From the NCBI GenBank assembly GCA_910579465.1, contig CAJTUB010000001.1, forward strand, positions 186,001 through 250,000: a stretch of DNA of 64,000 nucleotides. Reading direction: 5' to 3'. Source of the DNA: an uncultured Lachnospiraceae bacterium. Lineage in GTDB: Bacteria > Bacillota > Clostridia > Lachnospirales > Lachnospiraceae. The notes under the pieces were generated by a model. That model did no database searches. It was not told the origin of the DNA and worked only from the letters and a program-made list of their open reading frames with translations. Of the stretch, positions 39,973 to 47,848 are shown piece after piece; the stretch's first letter is position 1, and each line of letters begins with the position of its first letter. Both the position numbers and the translations under genes were made by a program.

Positions 39973-40587
39973 ATGACACAGCGGGAGCGAATGGAGGCGG
40001 GGCTGGTATATGACCCGCGTAATGAGGAGCTGATGGAGGAGCAGCAGATGCGTCTGGAAAAGCTGTATGAGTTTAATGCGACGCGTCCGTCGGAAGGGGA
40101 AAAGCGGCAGCGGCTGCTAAAGGAGATGCTGGGCAGCATGGGAGAGGGGTGCTATATCGAGCCGCCGTTTAGGGCAAACTGGGGCGGAAAGAATGTGCAT
40201 TTCGGGAACCATGTCTATTCCAATTTCAATCTGACCTGTGTGGACGACGCGCCGATTTATGTAGGAAATGATGTAATGTTTGCGCCGAACGTTACGATTG
40301 CGACGGCAAATCATCCGATTTCCCCGGAGCTTCGTAAAAATATGCTCCAGTACAACAGGGAGGTGCGTATCGGAGACTGCGTGTGGATTGGAAGCGGTAC
40401 GGTGATTGTGCCGGGCGTCACGATTGGAGAGAACACGGTAATCGGTGCAGGCAGCGTGGTGACAAGGGATATTCCGGCAAATGTAGTCGCAGTCGGGAAT
40501 CCGTGCCGCGTGCTGCGGGAAATCGGGGCGCATGACAGGGAATATTTTTATAAGAACGAGAGGATTGACTGGGAAAACCTGAAATAA
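39973..40587 (+). CDS. Maltose/galactoside O-acetyltransferase-like hexapeptide enzyme
   Basis: A 204-residue protein with the N-terminal 'MTQRERMEAGLVYDPRNEELMEEQ' domain of maltose O-acetyltransferase and a left-handed parallel beta helix: 'VHFGNHVYSNFNLTCVDDAPIYVGNDVMFAPNVTIATANHP' carries the catalytic His, and 'WIGSGTVIVPGVTIGENTVIGAGSVVTRDIPANVVAVGNP' the hexapeptide run. It transfers acetyl groups to a sugar. The stop codon lies inside the 8-base target duplication of the following small transposon. Confidence 0.88.
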   Translation: MTQRERMEAGLVYDPRNEELMEEQQMRLEKLYEFNATRPSEGEKRQRLLKEMLGSMGEGCYIEPPFRANWGGKNVHFGNHVYSNFNLTCVDDAPIYVGNDVMFAPNVTIATANHPISPELRKNMLQYNREVRIGDCVWIGSGTVIVPGVTIGENTVIGAGSVVTRDIPANVVAVGNPCRVLREIGAHDREYFYKNERIDWENLK

Positions 40588-40588
40588 G

Positions 40589-40863
40589 GTTACTATTCAC
40601 AGCCGATATGGTTTCACAAACAGATTCATCAAACTTGTTTGTAAGAAGCTGTTTGTGAAACCATATCAGGACTGCGAAGCAGTCACCCCGCCACATAAGC
40701 AAAATAAGGAAAGCGAAGTGAGGATTTGCAAGTTTGCTTGCAAAATCCGAGCGCAGCTTCTATATCATGAGCGAAGCTCATGATATAGAAGCTGCGCAGC
40801 AGCGACAGACAGCTTTGTTGGCTGATTTTGCGCATGAGGCGGGGAGGTGCTGTGAATAGTAAC
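40589..40863. mobile_element. Non-autonomous transposon (MITE), 275 bp
   Basis: Terminal inverted repeats GTTACTATTCACAGC (40589-40603) and its exact complement (40849-40863) are flanked by an 8-base duplication, GAAATAAG (40581-40588 and 40864-40871). The inside is a set of nested hairpins (GATATGGTTTCACAAAC paired with its complement near 40650; ATATCATGAGC paired with GCTCATGATAT near 40770) without a gene. It inserted just after the O-acetyltransferase stop codon. Confidence 0.85.
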
Positions 40864-40891
40864 GAAATAAGGATATTTTTCATAAAAGTGC

Positions 40892-40922
40892 TTGACCTTT
40901 CCCTTACGGGAACCTTTATAAT
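40892..40922 (+). promoter_or_regulatory. MerR-type promoter with 19-base spacer
   Basis: TTGACC (40892-40897), 19-base spacer with the dyad TTCCC-TTAC-GGGAA, TATAAT (40917-40922). The over-long spacer with a central dyad is the hallmark of promoters activated by MerR proteins through DNA twisting. It precedes the MerR-methyltransferase gene, so autoregulation is expected. Confidence 0.85.
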
Positions 40923-40988
40923 AGCAATACAGGGATGGTCCGGACATCCGTTGGAAACAAAGGCATAATTTTTGAAACGGAGGTTTTT

Positions 40989-42173
40989 ATGGAAAAGAAG
41001 CATTATACAGTGGGTGAGATTGCCGGAATTTCTGGTGTTTCGCCGAAAACGATACGGTTTTATGATGAAAAGGGACTGTTAAAGCCGGTAGGGTATTCCG
41101 AGGCTGGCTATCGCTATTATGACGAGACTTCCTTTGTGGCGTTGCAGAGGATTCTTATGTTGCGTTATCTCGGACTGTCCTTGGAGCAGATAGGAGAAGT
41201 TGTCTGCAGCAGTACGCAGAGTCTGGAGGAGTCGCTCCAGGAGCAGAAGAAGCTGCTCAATGAAAAGAAACGCCATCTGGACCGTGTGATTGATGCGGTA
41301 GAAAAGGTGCAGAATGCGGAGGAGGGAGCCATCTGGGAGAATCTTGTGGAGGCAATCCGGATTCTGGAGATTTCGGATATGGTAATTAAACAGTACCGGA
41401 GCGACGAAAATCTTCAAAAAAGAATTAATCTGCACAATTACAGCACCGGGGAGCAGCCTTTTTCCGAATGGGTGTTAGAGAAGCTTGCGCTTTCGGAGGG
41501 AATGGATGTTTTGTGCATCGGCTGTGGAAATGCTTCCAACCTGATTGCGGTTGCAGAACAGCTTCCGGAGCATCTTACCTTCCTGCTGACGGATTATTCC
41601 GAGGGAATGTTAGAAAAGGCAAGGGAAGGGCTGGCGGCGAAAAAGGCGGTTCTGGATAAGAAGGATATAAAAATCAGTTATCAGGTGACCGATGCGAACT
41701 GCCTGTCCGTACCCGGCACCTATGACCGGATTACGGCAAATCACATGCTGTACCACGTAGAAAAGCGGCAGGATTTGTTCCAGAAGGTAAAGCGGCTCTT
41801 AAAAGAGGGCGGGATGTTTTGCGCGACTACGGTGGGAGAGAACCATATGAAGGAGCTGCATGAGTTTGTAGAGCAGTTCGATTCCCGTATTGAGATGCCG
41901 TTCCAGCGGGTTTCCTGTAACTTCCGGCTGGAAAACGGAAGAGAGCAGTTAGAGCGGGTATTCCAAGGGATTGAGTGTCTGGAATTTGATTCGGATATTC
42001 TGGTGGATGCGTCGGAGCCGGTTTATGAATATGTTTATTCCTTTCCGGGGAATACGCCGGAGATAATCAAGGAAAGAAAACAGGAGTTCATACAGGCTGT
42101 CGATGAAATAATTCAGAGGGAGGGAGCCTTTTTCATCCATAAATCCACCGGAATGTTCCGGTGCAAGGCATAA
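40989..42173 (+). CDS. MerR regulator fused to a SAM-dependent methyltransferase
   Basis: ATG 40989 after GGAGG; 394 residues. The MerR HTH is residues 1-75 ('YTVGEIAGISGVSPKTIRFYDEKGLLKP...GYRYYDE'), followed by the dimer coil (about 75-130). The rest is a class I methyltransferase: motif I 'DVLCIGCGNASNLIAVA' (about 180-196), the acidic loop 'FLLTDYSEGMLEKAREGL', and 'DRITANHMLYHVEKRQDLFQKVKRLLKEGGMFCATT'. A methyltransferase in the sensor place suggests that substrate binding controls transcription, or modification of the inducer. It has its own MerR-type promoter. Confidence 0.88.
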   Translation: MEKKHYTVGEIAGISGVSPKTIRFYDEKGLLKPVGYSEAGYRYYDETSFVALQRILMLRYLGLSLEQIGEVVCSSTQSLEESLQEQKKLLNEKKRHLDRVIDAVEKVQNAEEGAIWENLVEAIRILEISDMVIKQYRSDENLQKRINLHNYSTGEQPFSEWVLEKLALSEGMDVLCIGCGNASNLIAVAEQLPEHLTFLLTDYSEGMLEKAREGLAAKKAVLDKKDIKISYQVTDANCLSVPGTYDRITANHMLYHVEKRQDLFQKVKRLLKEGGMFCATTVGENHMKELHEFVEQFDSRIEMPFQRVSCNFRLENGREQLERVFQGIECLEFDSDILVDASEPVYEYVYSFPGNTPEIIKERKQEFIQAVDEIIQREGAFFIHKSTGMFRCKA

Positions 42174-42320
42174 TATCCGCGAAGGCAAAAGTGAAGAGCT
42201 CCAAAAGGCAGATGCCATGCTTGCATGAGCAGAAGCCTTTTGGACCTCTGAACGCGCACGCGAACTCGAAAACCGAAGGTTTTCGAGTTTTTTGCCGGAG
42301 CGTTGCACATGGTATAATAT
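42171..42320. repeat. Palindromic repeat with built-in terminator, related to 38534-38909
   Basis: Begins CATAATATCCGCGAAGGC at the stop codon of the methyltransferase gene and ends TTTTGCCGGAGCGTTGCAC. It shares with the larger copy the ATGCTTGCATGAGCAGA core, the CTGAACGCGCACGCGAAC stretch and the final 25 bases. CCAAAAGGC pairs with GCCTTTTGG. At 42263-42293 AACTCGAAAAC-CGAAG-GTTTTCGAGTT plus six Ts is a Rho-independent terminator. Confidence 0.7.
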
Positions 42321-42362
42321 TATCTGGGGCTGCTCCGGCAGATGATACAAGGAGAATGCAGA

Positions 42363-43511
42363 ATGAATTTATTACTTACAGCCTTCCGGGGAAGCTCGGC
42401 AGAGTATTTGGTCAAAGGAAGCCGGTATGATACCCTGCTTTTGCCGAATGATAAGGAGAAGGATGCCAAGGTGCTGTTTGCCGCGTTGCGGCAGAACACT
42501 TATGACTATATTATCAGTTTGGGGCAGCGCCCGAATATAAAAAACAAGGTACATATCGAAACGACTGCGCGCAATGGCGGGAGCAGTCTGGAAACCGGCT
42601 TTGACTGTGAATATTTTCAAGGGATGCTCCTGCAGAACGGGATTGCTGCCAAGCTTTCGCAGAATGCAGGAACCTCCTACTGCAACAGCATTTACTGGAA
42701 CGGGATGTCCTATCTGGCGGAGCACGGTCTGCATACCCGGATGGTGTTTCTGCATGTACCGTTCCGGAAAAATATCGGAGCAATGGAAGAAAGCCTGAAA
42801 AATATTCTGACGGAACGGCTGCATACGCTGCTTCCGGAGAGCAGGGTGCTTGTATTTGATTTAGGCGGGACACTGATGGAATATACAGGAATGCCTGCTT
42901 CCTGGACAGATTATTACGAGCAGGGCTTTGCGGCGATTGACCGGTACTATGACTGTAATGCGTCTGCTTCTGATATTAAGAGGTCGGTAGAGATATTGAC
43001 GTCATTCAATCCGAGGGTTTGCTACAGGGAAGAGGAGTATGCGCCGGAGGTTATTTTTTCAAAGGCATTGGAGCACTGGCAAAAGGAGCTCCCGTTCGGG
43101 CAATGCGCATATAAATTTTATGAAGGCCTGAACTTAAAGGCAGTCATTTATCCTGATGTGATTCCTGTGCTGACCTCATTAAAAGGGAAAGGATACCGGA
43201 TTGCGGCGCTGACAGACCTGCCGACGGCAATGCCGGAGGGGCTGTTTCAAAAAGACATAGAGCTGTTGCTGCCGTATCTGGATTTTTATGTTTCTTCTCT
43301 CAGCTGTGGTTTCAGAAAACCAAATGGCAGAGGGCTGCAGCTGATAGCGGAGCGGTATCATGTCCCGGTTACGGAGCTGACATTTATCGGCGATGAGGAA
43401 AAGGACAGGGAAACGGCACATCGTGCAGGGTGCCGTTTTCTCTGGCTGGACAGAAAGGAAAAGAACAGAGGGGATATTTGTGATTTGTATGGAGTAAAGA
43501 ATCTTTCCTGA
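42363..43511 (+). CDS. Pyroglutamyl-peptidase-like domain fused to a HAD hydrolase
   Basis: A 382-residue protein. Residues 1-140 have the peptidase C15 fold: 'NLLLTAFRGSSAEYLV', 'YDYIISLGQRPNIKNKVHIETTARN' (Glu66), 'NAGTSYCNSIYWNGM' (Cys107), and 'RMVFLHVPF' (His131), a complete Glu-Cys-His set. Residues about 160-382 are a HAD hydrolase with 'VLVFDLGGTLMEYTG' (Asp166), 'IAALTDLPTAM', 'FRKPNGRGLQLIAERY' and 'FIGDEEKDRETAHRAG'. One end might remove pyroglutamate-like groups, the other a phosphate. The combined substrate is unknown. Confidence 0.75.
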   Translation: MNLLLTAFRGSSAEYLVKGSRYDTLLLPNDKEKDAKVLFAALRQNTYDYIISLGQRPNIKNKVHIETTARNGGSSLETGFDCEYFQGMLLQNGIAAKLSQNAGTSYCNSIYWNGMSYLAEHGLHTRMVFLHVPFRKNIGAMEESLKNILTERLHTLLPESRVLVFDLGGTLMEYTGMPASWTDYYEQGFAAIDRYYDCNASASDIKRSVEILTSFNPRVCYREEEYAPEVIFSKALEHWQKELPFGQCAYKFYEGLNLKAVIYPDVIPVLTSLKGKGYRIAALTDLPTAMPEGLFQKDIELLLPYLDFYVSSLSCGFRKPNGRGLQLIAERYHVPVTELTFIGDEEKDRETAHRAGCRFLWLDRKEKNRGDICDLYGVKNLS

Positions 43512-43570
43512 AATGCCGATAAAATAGAAAACGGAGTTTATAGTTGCTTTTCAAGGAGGAGGATAACAGT

Positions 43571-44323
43571 ATGGTAAAGATAGGAGCGTATCAGCAGACA
43601 GCAGGCTATCAGCATAGCACAGTAAACAAAAGAGAAAAGCAGCAGACAGGACAGGCTGCTTCGGCAGGTAAAGCACAGTCTTCGGGGTATGTGGACCAGA
43701 AAAAAGAGTCGACGCTTTCACGCGGGGCACAGAATGTTTTAAAACAGCTCAGGGAAAAATACGGCGACATGGATTTCATGGTGGCAGACTTTAAGGATGC
43801 GGCAGAGGCAAGGGAAACTCTTTCCAGAGGGACAAAGGAGTTTTCTGTTCTTTTTTCCAGTGAGGAGCTGGAGAAGATGGCTTCGGATGAGAAGTATCTG
43901 GAAGAGAAGATAAGGGGCATGGAGGGCGCTGTCCGTATGTCCGAAGAGATAAACCAGAAGTTTGGCTTTGAGCGTGCTTTCGGGAAGGAAGGTACGGTGG
44001 GCGTCGGCATCGCCAGAATCGGTATTGCGTTTGGGGATAACGGTACGACAAAATTCTTTGCAGAGCTGGAAAAGTCAGGGGAAAAGCAGAGAGAGCACAT
44101 AGAGGAAGCCAGAAAAGAGAAGCGTACCGCGAAAAAGGCAGAAGAAAAAAAGGCGGGAAAGGACTTCCAAAGCTATGTAAGGAATAGTACCGATGTGAAA
44201 CGGACGACCGTTCAGGCGGACAGTATGGAGGAGCTTCTTGAAAAAATAGGAGCAGTGGACTGGGATGCCGTTAAGGCAGAACGGCTGCCGGAGAGCGGAA
44301 GGCAGTATGATTTTCATATCTGA
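43571..44323 (+). CDS. Unrecognised Lachnospiraceae protein (DUF6033-like)
   Basis: ATG 43571 after AGGAGGAGG; 250 residues, hydrophilic, without signal or membrane segments. The region 'LSRGAQNVLKQLREKYGDMDFMVADFKDAAEARE' and 'EFSVLFSSEELEKMASDEKYLEEKI' resembles the DUF6033 group of cytoplasmic Clostridial proteins that show late-flagellar-chaperone-like or secretion-related gene contexts. The end is Lys/Glu-rich. No function is known. A strong terminator follows. Confidence 0.55.
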   Translation: MVKIGAYQQTAGYQHSTVNKREKQQTGQAASAGKAQSSGYVDQKKESTLSRGAQNVLKQLREKYGDMDFMVADFKDAAEARETLSRGTKEFSVLFSSEELEKMASDEKYLEEKIRGMEGAVRMSEEINQKFGFERAFGKEGTVGVGIARIGIAFGDNGTTKFFAELEKSGEKQREHIEEARKEKRTAKKAEEKKAGKDFQSYVRNSTDVKRTTVQADSMEELLEKIGAVDWDAVKAERLPESGRQYDFHI

Positions 44324-44330
44324 TAAAAAG

Positions 44331-44375
44331 GCAGGGGCATTACCGTGAAAGTAACGGGTGCTCCTGCTGTTTTTT
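44331..44375 (+). terminator. Terminator after the DUF6033-like gene
   Basis: GCAGGGGCA pairs with TGCTCCTGC (one G-T wobble) around an internal loop, with ACCG/CGGGT inside, followed by six Ts. Confidence 0.8.
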
Positions 44376-44473
44376 CTTTTTGTCTGCATTTTCTTTAGGG
44401 GCAGCCGCCCGGCTGCGATAGCCCTTCTATTTGCTTGTCCATTTTTTTATCAAAATAAAATTAAAAAAAGGTA

Positions 44474-44504
44474 TTGACTCTCCTCTTAGGTCAGATGGTA
44501 AACT
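44474..44504 (+). promoter_or_regulatory. MerR-type promoter with 19-base spacer
   Basis: TTGACT (44474-44479), 19-base spacer with a TGAC...GTCA dyad and central CCTCTTAGG, then TAAACT (44499-44504). It precedes the MerR-GyrI-type gene; positive autoregulation is expected. Confidence 0.75.
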
Positions 44505-44548
44505 ATCCTTAGATTGCAATCTATCATCACGAAACGAGGTAAAAGGAA

Positions 44549-45352
44549 ATGCTGCAGATTGGAGAATTTTCCAGGGTGTGCCAGGTCAGCGTTAAGACGC
44601 TTCACCACTATGACAAAATCGGGTTGCTGGTTCCGGCAGAGGTGGACCGCTTCACGGGCTACCGTTATTACAGAACCGGGCAGATTGATACCATGAACTA
44701 TATCCAGCGTCTGAAACGCTACGGCTTTTCCCTGGAGGAAATCCAGTACCTGATTACCGTTTCGGATTACAAAGAGCTCGCGGCTGCGCTGCGGGGACAA
44801 AAGGAAAAGCTGAAGCGGGAGCAGCAGGAGATGGCCATTATCCTGAACGAGCTTCAGACGCACATTTCTGTATTTGAAAGGACAGGTGACATTATGACAT
44901 ATCAGAAGAGTTATACAATTGAAGTGAAGCATTCTCCGGCAGTGAATGTTCTGGCAACGCGCGCCGTGATGGGGGTGGATGAGTTTGGCAGGTATTACGG
45001 GACGCTTTTTGAGCGCGTGCCGAAGGAGCATGTCACACCGACCGGATTAAACGGCGCAAAGTATTATGACGAGGAGTTTAATAAGGACTCTTCGGACATT
45101 GAAGTGTTTATCGGGATTCAGGAAAAGGATAAGGCAGATACGGTACTGGAGCCGTGCGAGTGTGCGATGACAGTGCATCACGGAGGCTATTCCACGCTCT
45201 CGGAGGCATATGGTGCGATTGTTTCATGGATTATTGAGAATGGCTACGAGATGGCAGGAGCGCCGTTCGAGCTTTATATCAAAACACAGTTTGACTCGCT
45301 TTCGCCGGAGGACTGGGAGACAGAGGTATATTTCCCGGTGCGGAAGAAGTAG
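44549..45352 (+). CDS. MerR regulator with GyrI-like effector domain
   Basis: A 267-residue protein. The MerR HTH is residues 1-70 ('LQIGEFSRVCQVSVKTLHHYDKIGLLVPAEVDRFTGYRYY'), then the dimer coil to about 115. The C-terminal GyrI/AraC-effector-type domain ('YTIEVKHSPAVNVLATRAVMGVDEFGRYYGTLFE...CAMTVHHGGYSTLSEAYGAIVSWI') binds drugs in BmrR/TipA-like regulators. It probably senses a toxic ligand. Its last 43 codons recur downstream of the AbiE pair as part of a 141-base direct repeat. The regulator itself looks complete. Confidence 0.85.
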   Translation: MLQIGEFSRVCQVSVKTLHHYDKIGLLVPAEVDRFTGYRYYRTGQIDTMNYIQRLKRYGFSLEEIQYLITVSDYKELAAALRGQKEKLKREQQEMAIILNELQTHISVFERTGDIMTYQKSYTIEVKHSPAVNVLATRAVMGVDEFGRYYGTLFERVPKEHVTPTGLNGAKYYDEEFNKDSSDIEVFIGIQEKDKADTVLEPCECAMTVHHGGYSTLSEAYGAIVSWIIENGYEMAGAPFELYIKTQFDSLSPEDWETEVYFPVRKK

Positions 45353-45364
45353 ACGGAGACGGTG
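45224..45364. repeat. Direct repeat A (3' end of the merR-type gene)
   Basis: The 141-base repeat starts at TCATGGATTATTG in the merR gene and runs past its stop to GACGGTG. It differs from copy B (47215-47355) at only four positions. The AbiE pair lies between the copies. Confidence 0.9.
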
Positions 45365-45530
45365 TGTCCAGCGGCGCACGTTTCCAACGGGTGTAAGTCA
45401 TGTGTTCTGCAAGCTGTTATCAGCTTGCCAGTGGAAGTTTGGTCAAGGTAATCGACAGTGAGCCTTGTAGCAAGCATCCAATGCTTTTTGGTGAATAGAT
45501 CACGCTTTTCAGAGGAAAGCATATAGAGGG
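45362..45530 (+). other. Possible 5' remnant of a group II intron
   Basis: Directly where the two repeat copies diverge, copy A continues GTGTGTCCAGCGGCGCAC...GGGTGTAAGTC. GTGYG-initial sequence, the GTGYG/CGCAC stem and GGGTGTAAGTC are features of bacterial group II intron domain I. No reverse transcriptase or domain V follows. The call rests on sequence memory and should be tested with a covariance model. Confidence 0.4.
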
Positions 45531-45618
45531 ATAGTGGGTGGTTATAAACATGGCTGGTAGAAAATTTCTTTGCTAGCCATGTTTTTTCTTGACATTTATA
45601 GGAACAGGCGATATACTT

Positions 45619-45660
45619 GATTTATCAAACTATACAAAAACTATCTTGAAATTGTATAAT
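45619..45660 (+). promoter_or_regulatory. Probable promoter and operator region of the AbiE pair
   Basis: TATAAT at 45655-45660, with two AAACTAT repeats upstream (about 45628-45643). The AbiE operon is normally autorepressed by AbiEi through repeats overlapping the promoter, and these repeats are candidates. Confidence 0.45.
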
Positions 45661-45682
45661 GTGATAAAAAGAGGGTGATATC

Positions 45683-46276
45683 ATGAGCGAAAGTCTTAAA
45701 ACGGTTTTTGACAGGCATGGCGGACTAATGCGAACTGCAGAGCTTAAAGAGGAAGGTTTTTATTATAAGAAGATCCAACAATTGCTGAAAGATGGCGAAA
45801 TCGAACAGGTGAGACGAGGCTATTATCAGTATTCAGGAGAGGATTCCTTTTCGGATATTCCCACCATTACTACACTTTTTCCGGATGGGGTAATCTGCAT
45901 GGAAAGTGCTTTGGATTACTATGGATACACGGACAGGACTCCGGCGGTCTGGCATCTGGCAGTAGATAATAAGAGCACAAGGACCAGATTCTATATTGAT
46001 TATCCTAGTGTAAAGCCGCATTTTATTAGGAGTGACCGTTATCAGATAGGGATAGAAGAAGCGGAAATTGATGGGAAGCCAGTCAAGATATACGACAGGG
46101 AAAGAACGATTTGTGATCTCCTTCTTCATAGGAACAAAGTGGACGGAGAAGTTTTCAATGTAGCTATCCGGCGATATGTCCAAGATCCGAAGAAGGTCAC
46201 GGCGAGGCTTATGAAGTACGCAAAACTGCTTCATGTAGAAAAAAAGGTAAGGGAGGTATTGGGAGTATGGCTATAA
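45683..46276 (+). CDS. abiEi: AbiEi-family antitoxin
   Basis: A 197-residue protein. The N-terminal winged helix 'TVFDRHGGLMRTAELKEEGFYYKKIQQLLKDGEIEQVRRGYYQY' is the AbiEi_4-type domain; the C-terminal domain has 'DRERTICDLLLHRNKVDGEVFNVAIRRYV'. AbiEi proteins repress their own operon and counteract AbiEii. The gene overlaps the start of abiEii by ten bases, as expected for a type IV toxin-antitoxin pair. The pair would give abortive infection against phage. Confidence 0.88.
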   Translation: MSESLKTVFDRHGGLMRTAELKEEGFYYKKIQQLLKDGEIEQVRRGYYQYSGEDSFSDIPTITTLFPDGVICMESALDYYGYTDRTPAVWHLAVDNKSTRTRFYIDYPSVKPHFIRSDRYQIGIEEAEIDGKPVKIYDRERTICDLLLHRNKVDGEVFNVAIRRYVQDPKKVTARLMKYAKLLHVEKKVREVLGVWL

Positions 46277-47166
46277 AGAATATGGCGGCATCGGTATTGA
46301 CGAGATTGAAAAATCAGTCAAAAGAAGAAGGAATTCCATTTCAGATGGTACTTCAGCTTTTTGCGCAGGAAGAGTTCTTGAGAAAGCTATCTCTTTCTGA
46401 ATATGCCGATAATTTGATTCTAAAGGGTGGAATGTTTATTTATACGCTTACAGAATTTGATTCAAGACCGACAAGGGATATTGATTTTCTGATAAAGAAT
46501 CTTCATGGAAGCATGGAGAACATAGAGCAGACAATGAGAGATATCTGCAACATCAGTACAGGGAATGATTTTATAACGCTGGAAGTTTTGGGTACAGAAA
46601 CTATTTCGGTGGATAAAAAATATCCCGGTATAAAAACTTCTTTTATGGGACGTATTGGAAAGGTGAGGATTCCGTTTTCCATTGATGTCGGTATTGATGA
46701 TGTGATTGTACCTAATCCGGTTAAAAGGTCGATTGTTACAAGGCTGCCTGGTTTTGTTTCTTCGGAGGTGTTCACCTATTCATTGGAAAGTACTATTGCA
46801 GAAAAGTTTGATGCAATTCTTCAGAGAATGGCCGGAACAAGTAGGATGAAGGATTTTTATGACATCTATTATCTGTCCGGGCTATTTGATTTTGAAGGAA
46901 TAGTTCTTATTGAAGCGGTTAGAAGTACTTTGGCTCATCGCAATAGAGAATTGTCGGCTGATGTTTTTGCGGAAATTGCAGATTTTAAGAACAACAATGT
47001 GTTGAATACCCAGTGGAAGGCATTTGATCCGGCAAAAGAAGCGGGATTATTGTTTGATGATGTACTGGACAGGCTGGCGGTATTTCTCGAACCAATCTAT
47101 CAGAACATACTGAGGAAAACAGATTTTGATAAACGATGGAGCTGCGAAAGTAAGCTTTGGATGTAA
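46267..47166 (+). CDS. abiEii: AbiEii-family nucleotidyltransferase toxin
   Basis: A 299-residue protein. 'LSEYADNLILKGGMFIYTLTEFDSRPTRDIDFLIKN' carries the nucleotidyltransferase signature (KGG...RxTxDIDF) at about 35-70. The remaining motifs 'TYSLESTIAEKFDAILQRM' and 'MKDFYDIYYLSGLFDFEG' are typical of the AbiEii family. Related enzymes such as MenT add nucleotides to tRNA; the target here is not known. It is intact and followed by the second copy of the flanking repeat. Confidence 0.88.
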   Translation: MAIKNMAASVLTRLKNQSKEEGIPFQMVLQLFAQEEFLRKLSLSEYADNLILKGGMFIYTLTEFDSRPTRDIDFLIKNLHGSMENIEQTMRDICNISTGNDFITLEVLGTETISVDKKYPGIKTSFMGRIGKVRIPFSIDVGIDDVIVPNPVKRSIVTRLPGFVSSEVFTYSLESTIAEKFDAILQRMAGTSRMKDFYDIYYLSGLFDFEGIVLIEAVRSTLAHRNRELSADVFAEIADFKNNNVLNTQWKAFDPAKEAGLLFDDVLDRLAVFLEPIYQNILRKTDFDKRWSCESKLWM

Positions 47167-47214
47167 GAAAGGAATGTTAAGGACTATAGGAAGCTCAGAG
47201 CTGAAAAATTTGTC

Positions 47215-47355
47215 TCATGGATTATTGAGAATGGCTACAAGATGGCAGGAGCGCCGTTCGAGCTTTATATCAAAACGCAGTTTGACTCGCTTTCACCGGA
47301 GGACTGGGAGACAGAGGTATATTTCCCGGTGCGGAGGAAGTAGACGGAGACGGTG
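47215..47355. repeat. Direct repeat B
   Basis: A 141-base copy, 97 percent identical to 45224-45364. It reproduces the last 43 codons of the merR gene plus stop and a few bases beyond. It is preceded by unrelated sequence and followed by the terminator at 47409, which is likely the original end of the merR-type gene or of a lost tandem copy. Confidence 0.9.
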
Positions 47356-47408
47356 CTGCATCTGCCAGTGGTCAGATGGAAATGGCAACACAATTAGCTT
47401 ACACAAAG

Positions 47409-47434
47409 CCCCCGGGTGAGGTCCCGGGGGTTTT
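47409..47434 (+). terminator. Rho-independent terminator after repeat B
   Basis: CCCCCGGG (47409-47416) pairs with CCCGGGGG (47423-47430), followed by TTTT. Confidence 0.85.
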
Positions 47435-47568
47435 AAGATTGTCAGAAATATGGAAACTCCGGTAAGTATTCTATTGGAAAAAGTGAAAATATATGGTACA
47501 ATATGGGAAATGAATGTAAAGTTTGAATTCAGGAGTACATCGGGTTTGTTCGGTGGAGGTAAATTACG

Positions 47569-47815
47569 ATGAAATATCCTAAAATGATAATATTTGATTA
47601 CGGGCATACCCTTTTATACGAGCCTGGCTGGGATGCTGTTAAAGGGAATGCGGAGCTGTTGAAGTATGCGACAAAGAATCCAAATCATTGTACTCTTGAG
47701 GAGGTCAGAAGGAGCGCGGAACCCGAGGGCGTCATGCGCCCGCATGTGAACATTTGCATATCCACGAATGGAATGAGATGATAGATTTGTTGGAGAGATT
47801 AAGAGCGTAAAGAAG
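47569..47815 (+). pseudogene. HAD-family hydrolase pseudogene with internal deletion
   Basis: The first 40 residues are a good HAD start ('KMIIFDYGHTLLYEPGWDAV') with a GGAGG ribosome site. Soon after residue 45 the frame moves into unrelated codons and stops at 47781. In another frame the sequence 'HLHIHEWNEMIDLLERLRA' (47742-47810) is the usual C terminus of this group. About 150-180 residues between the two ends are missing, together with a frame change. Confidence 0.7.
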
Positions 47816-47848
47816 CAGAAGACACGGTTTGTTGGATAGGGGGCCGGT

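Noticed and set aside
47126..47419. An open frame overlapping the end of abiEii and repeat B
   Set aside because: It is the repeat read out of frame; the same repeat is in frame with the merR gene at 45224-45352.
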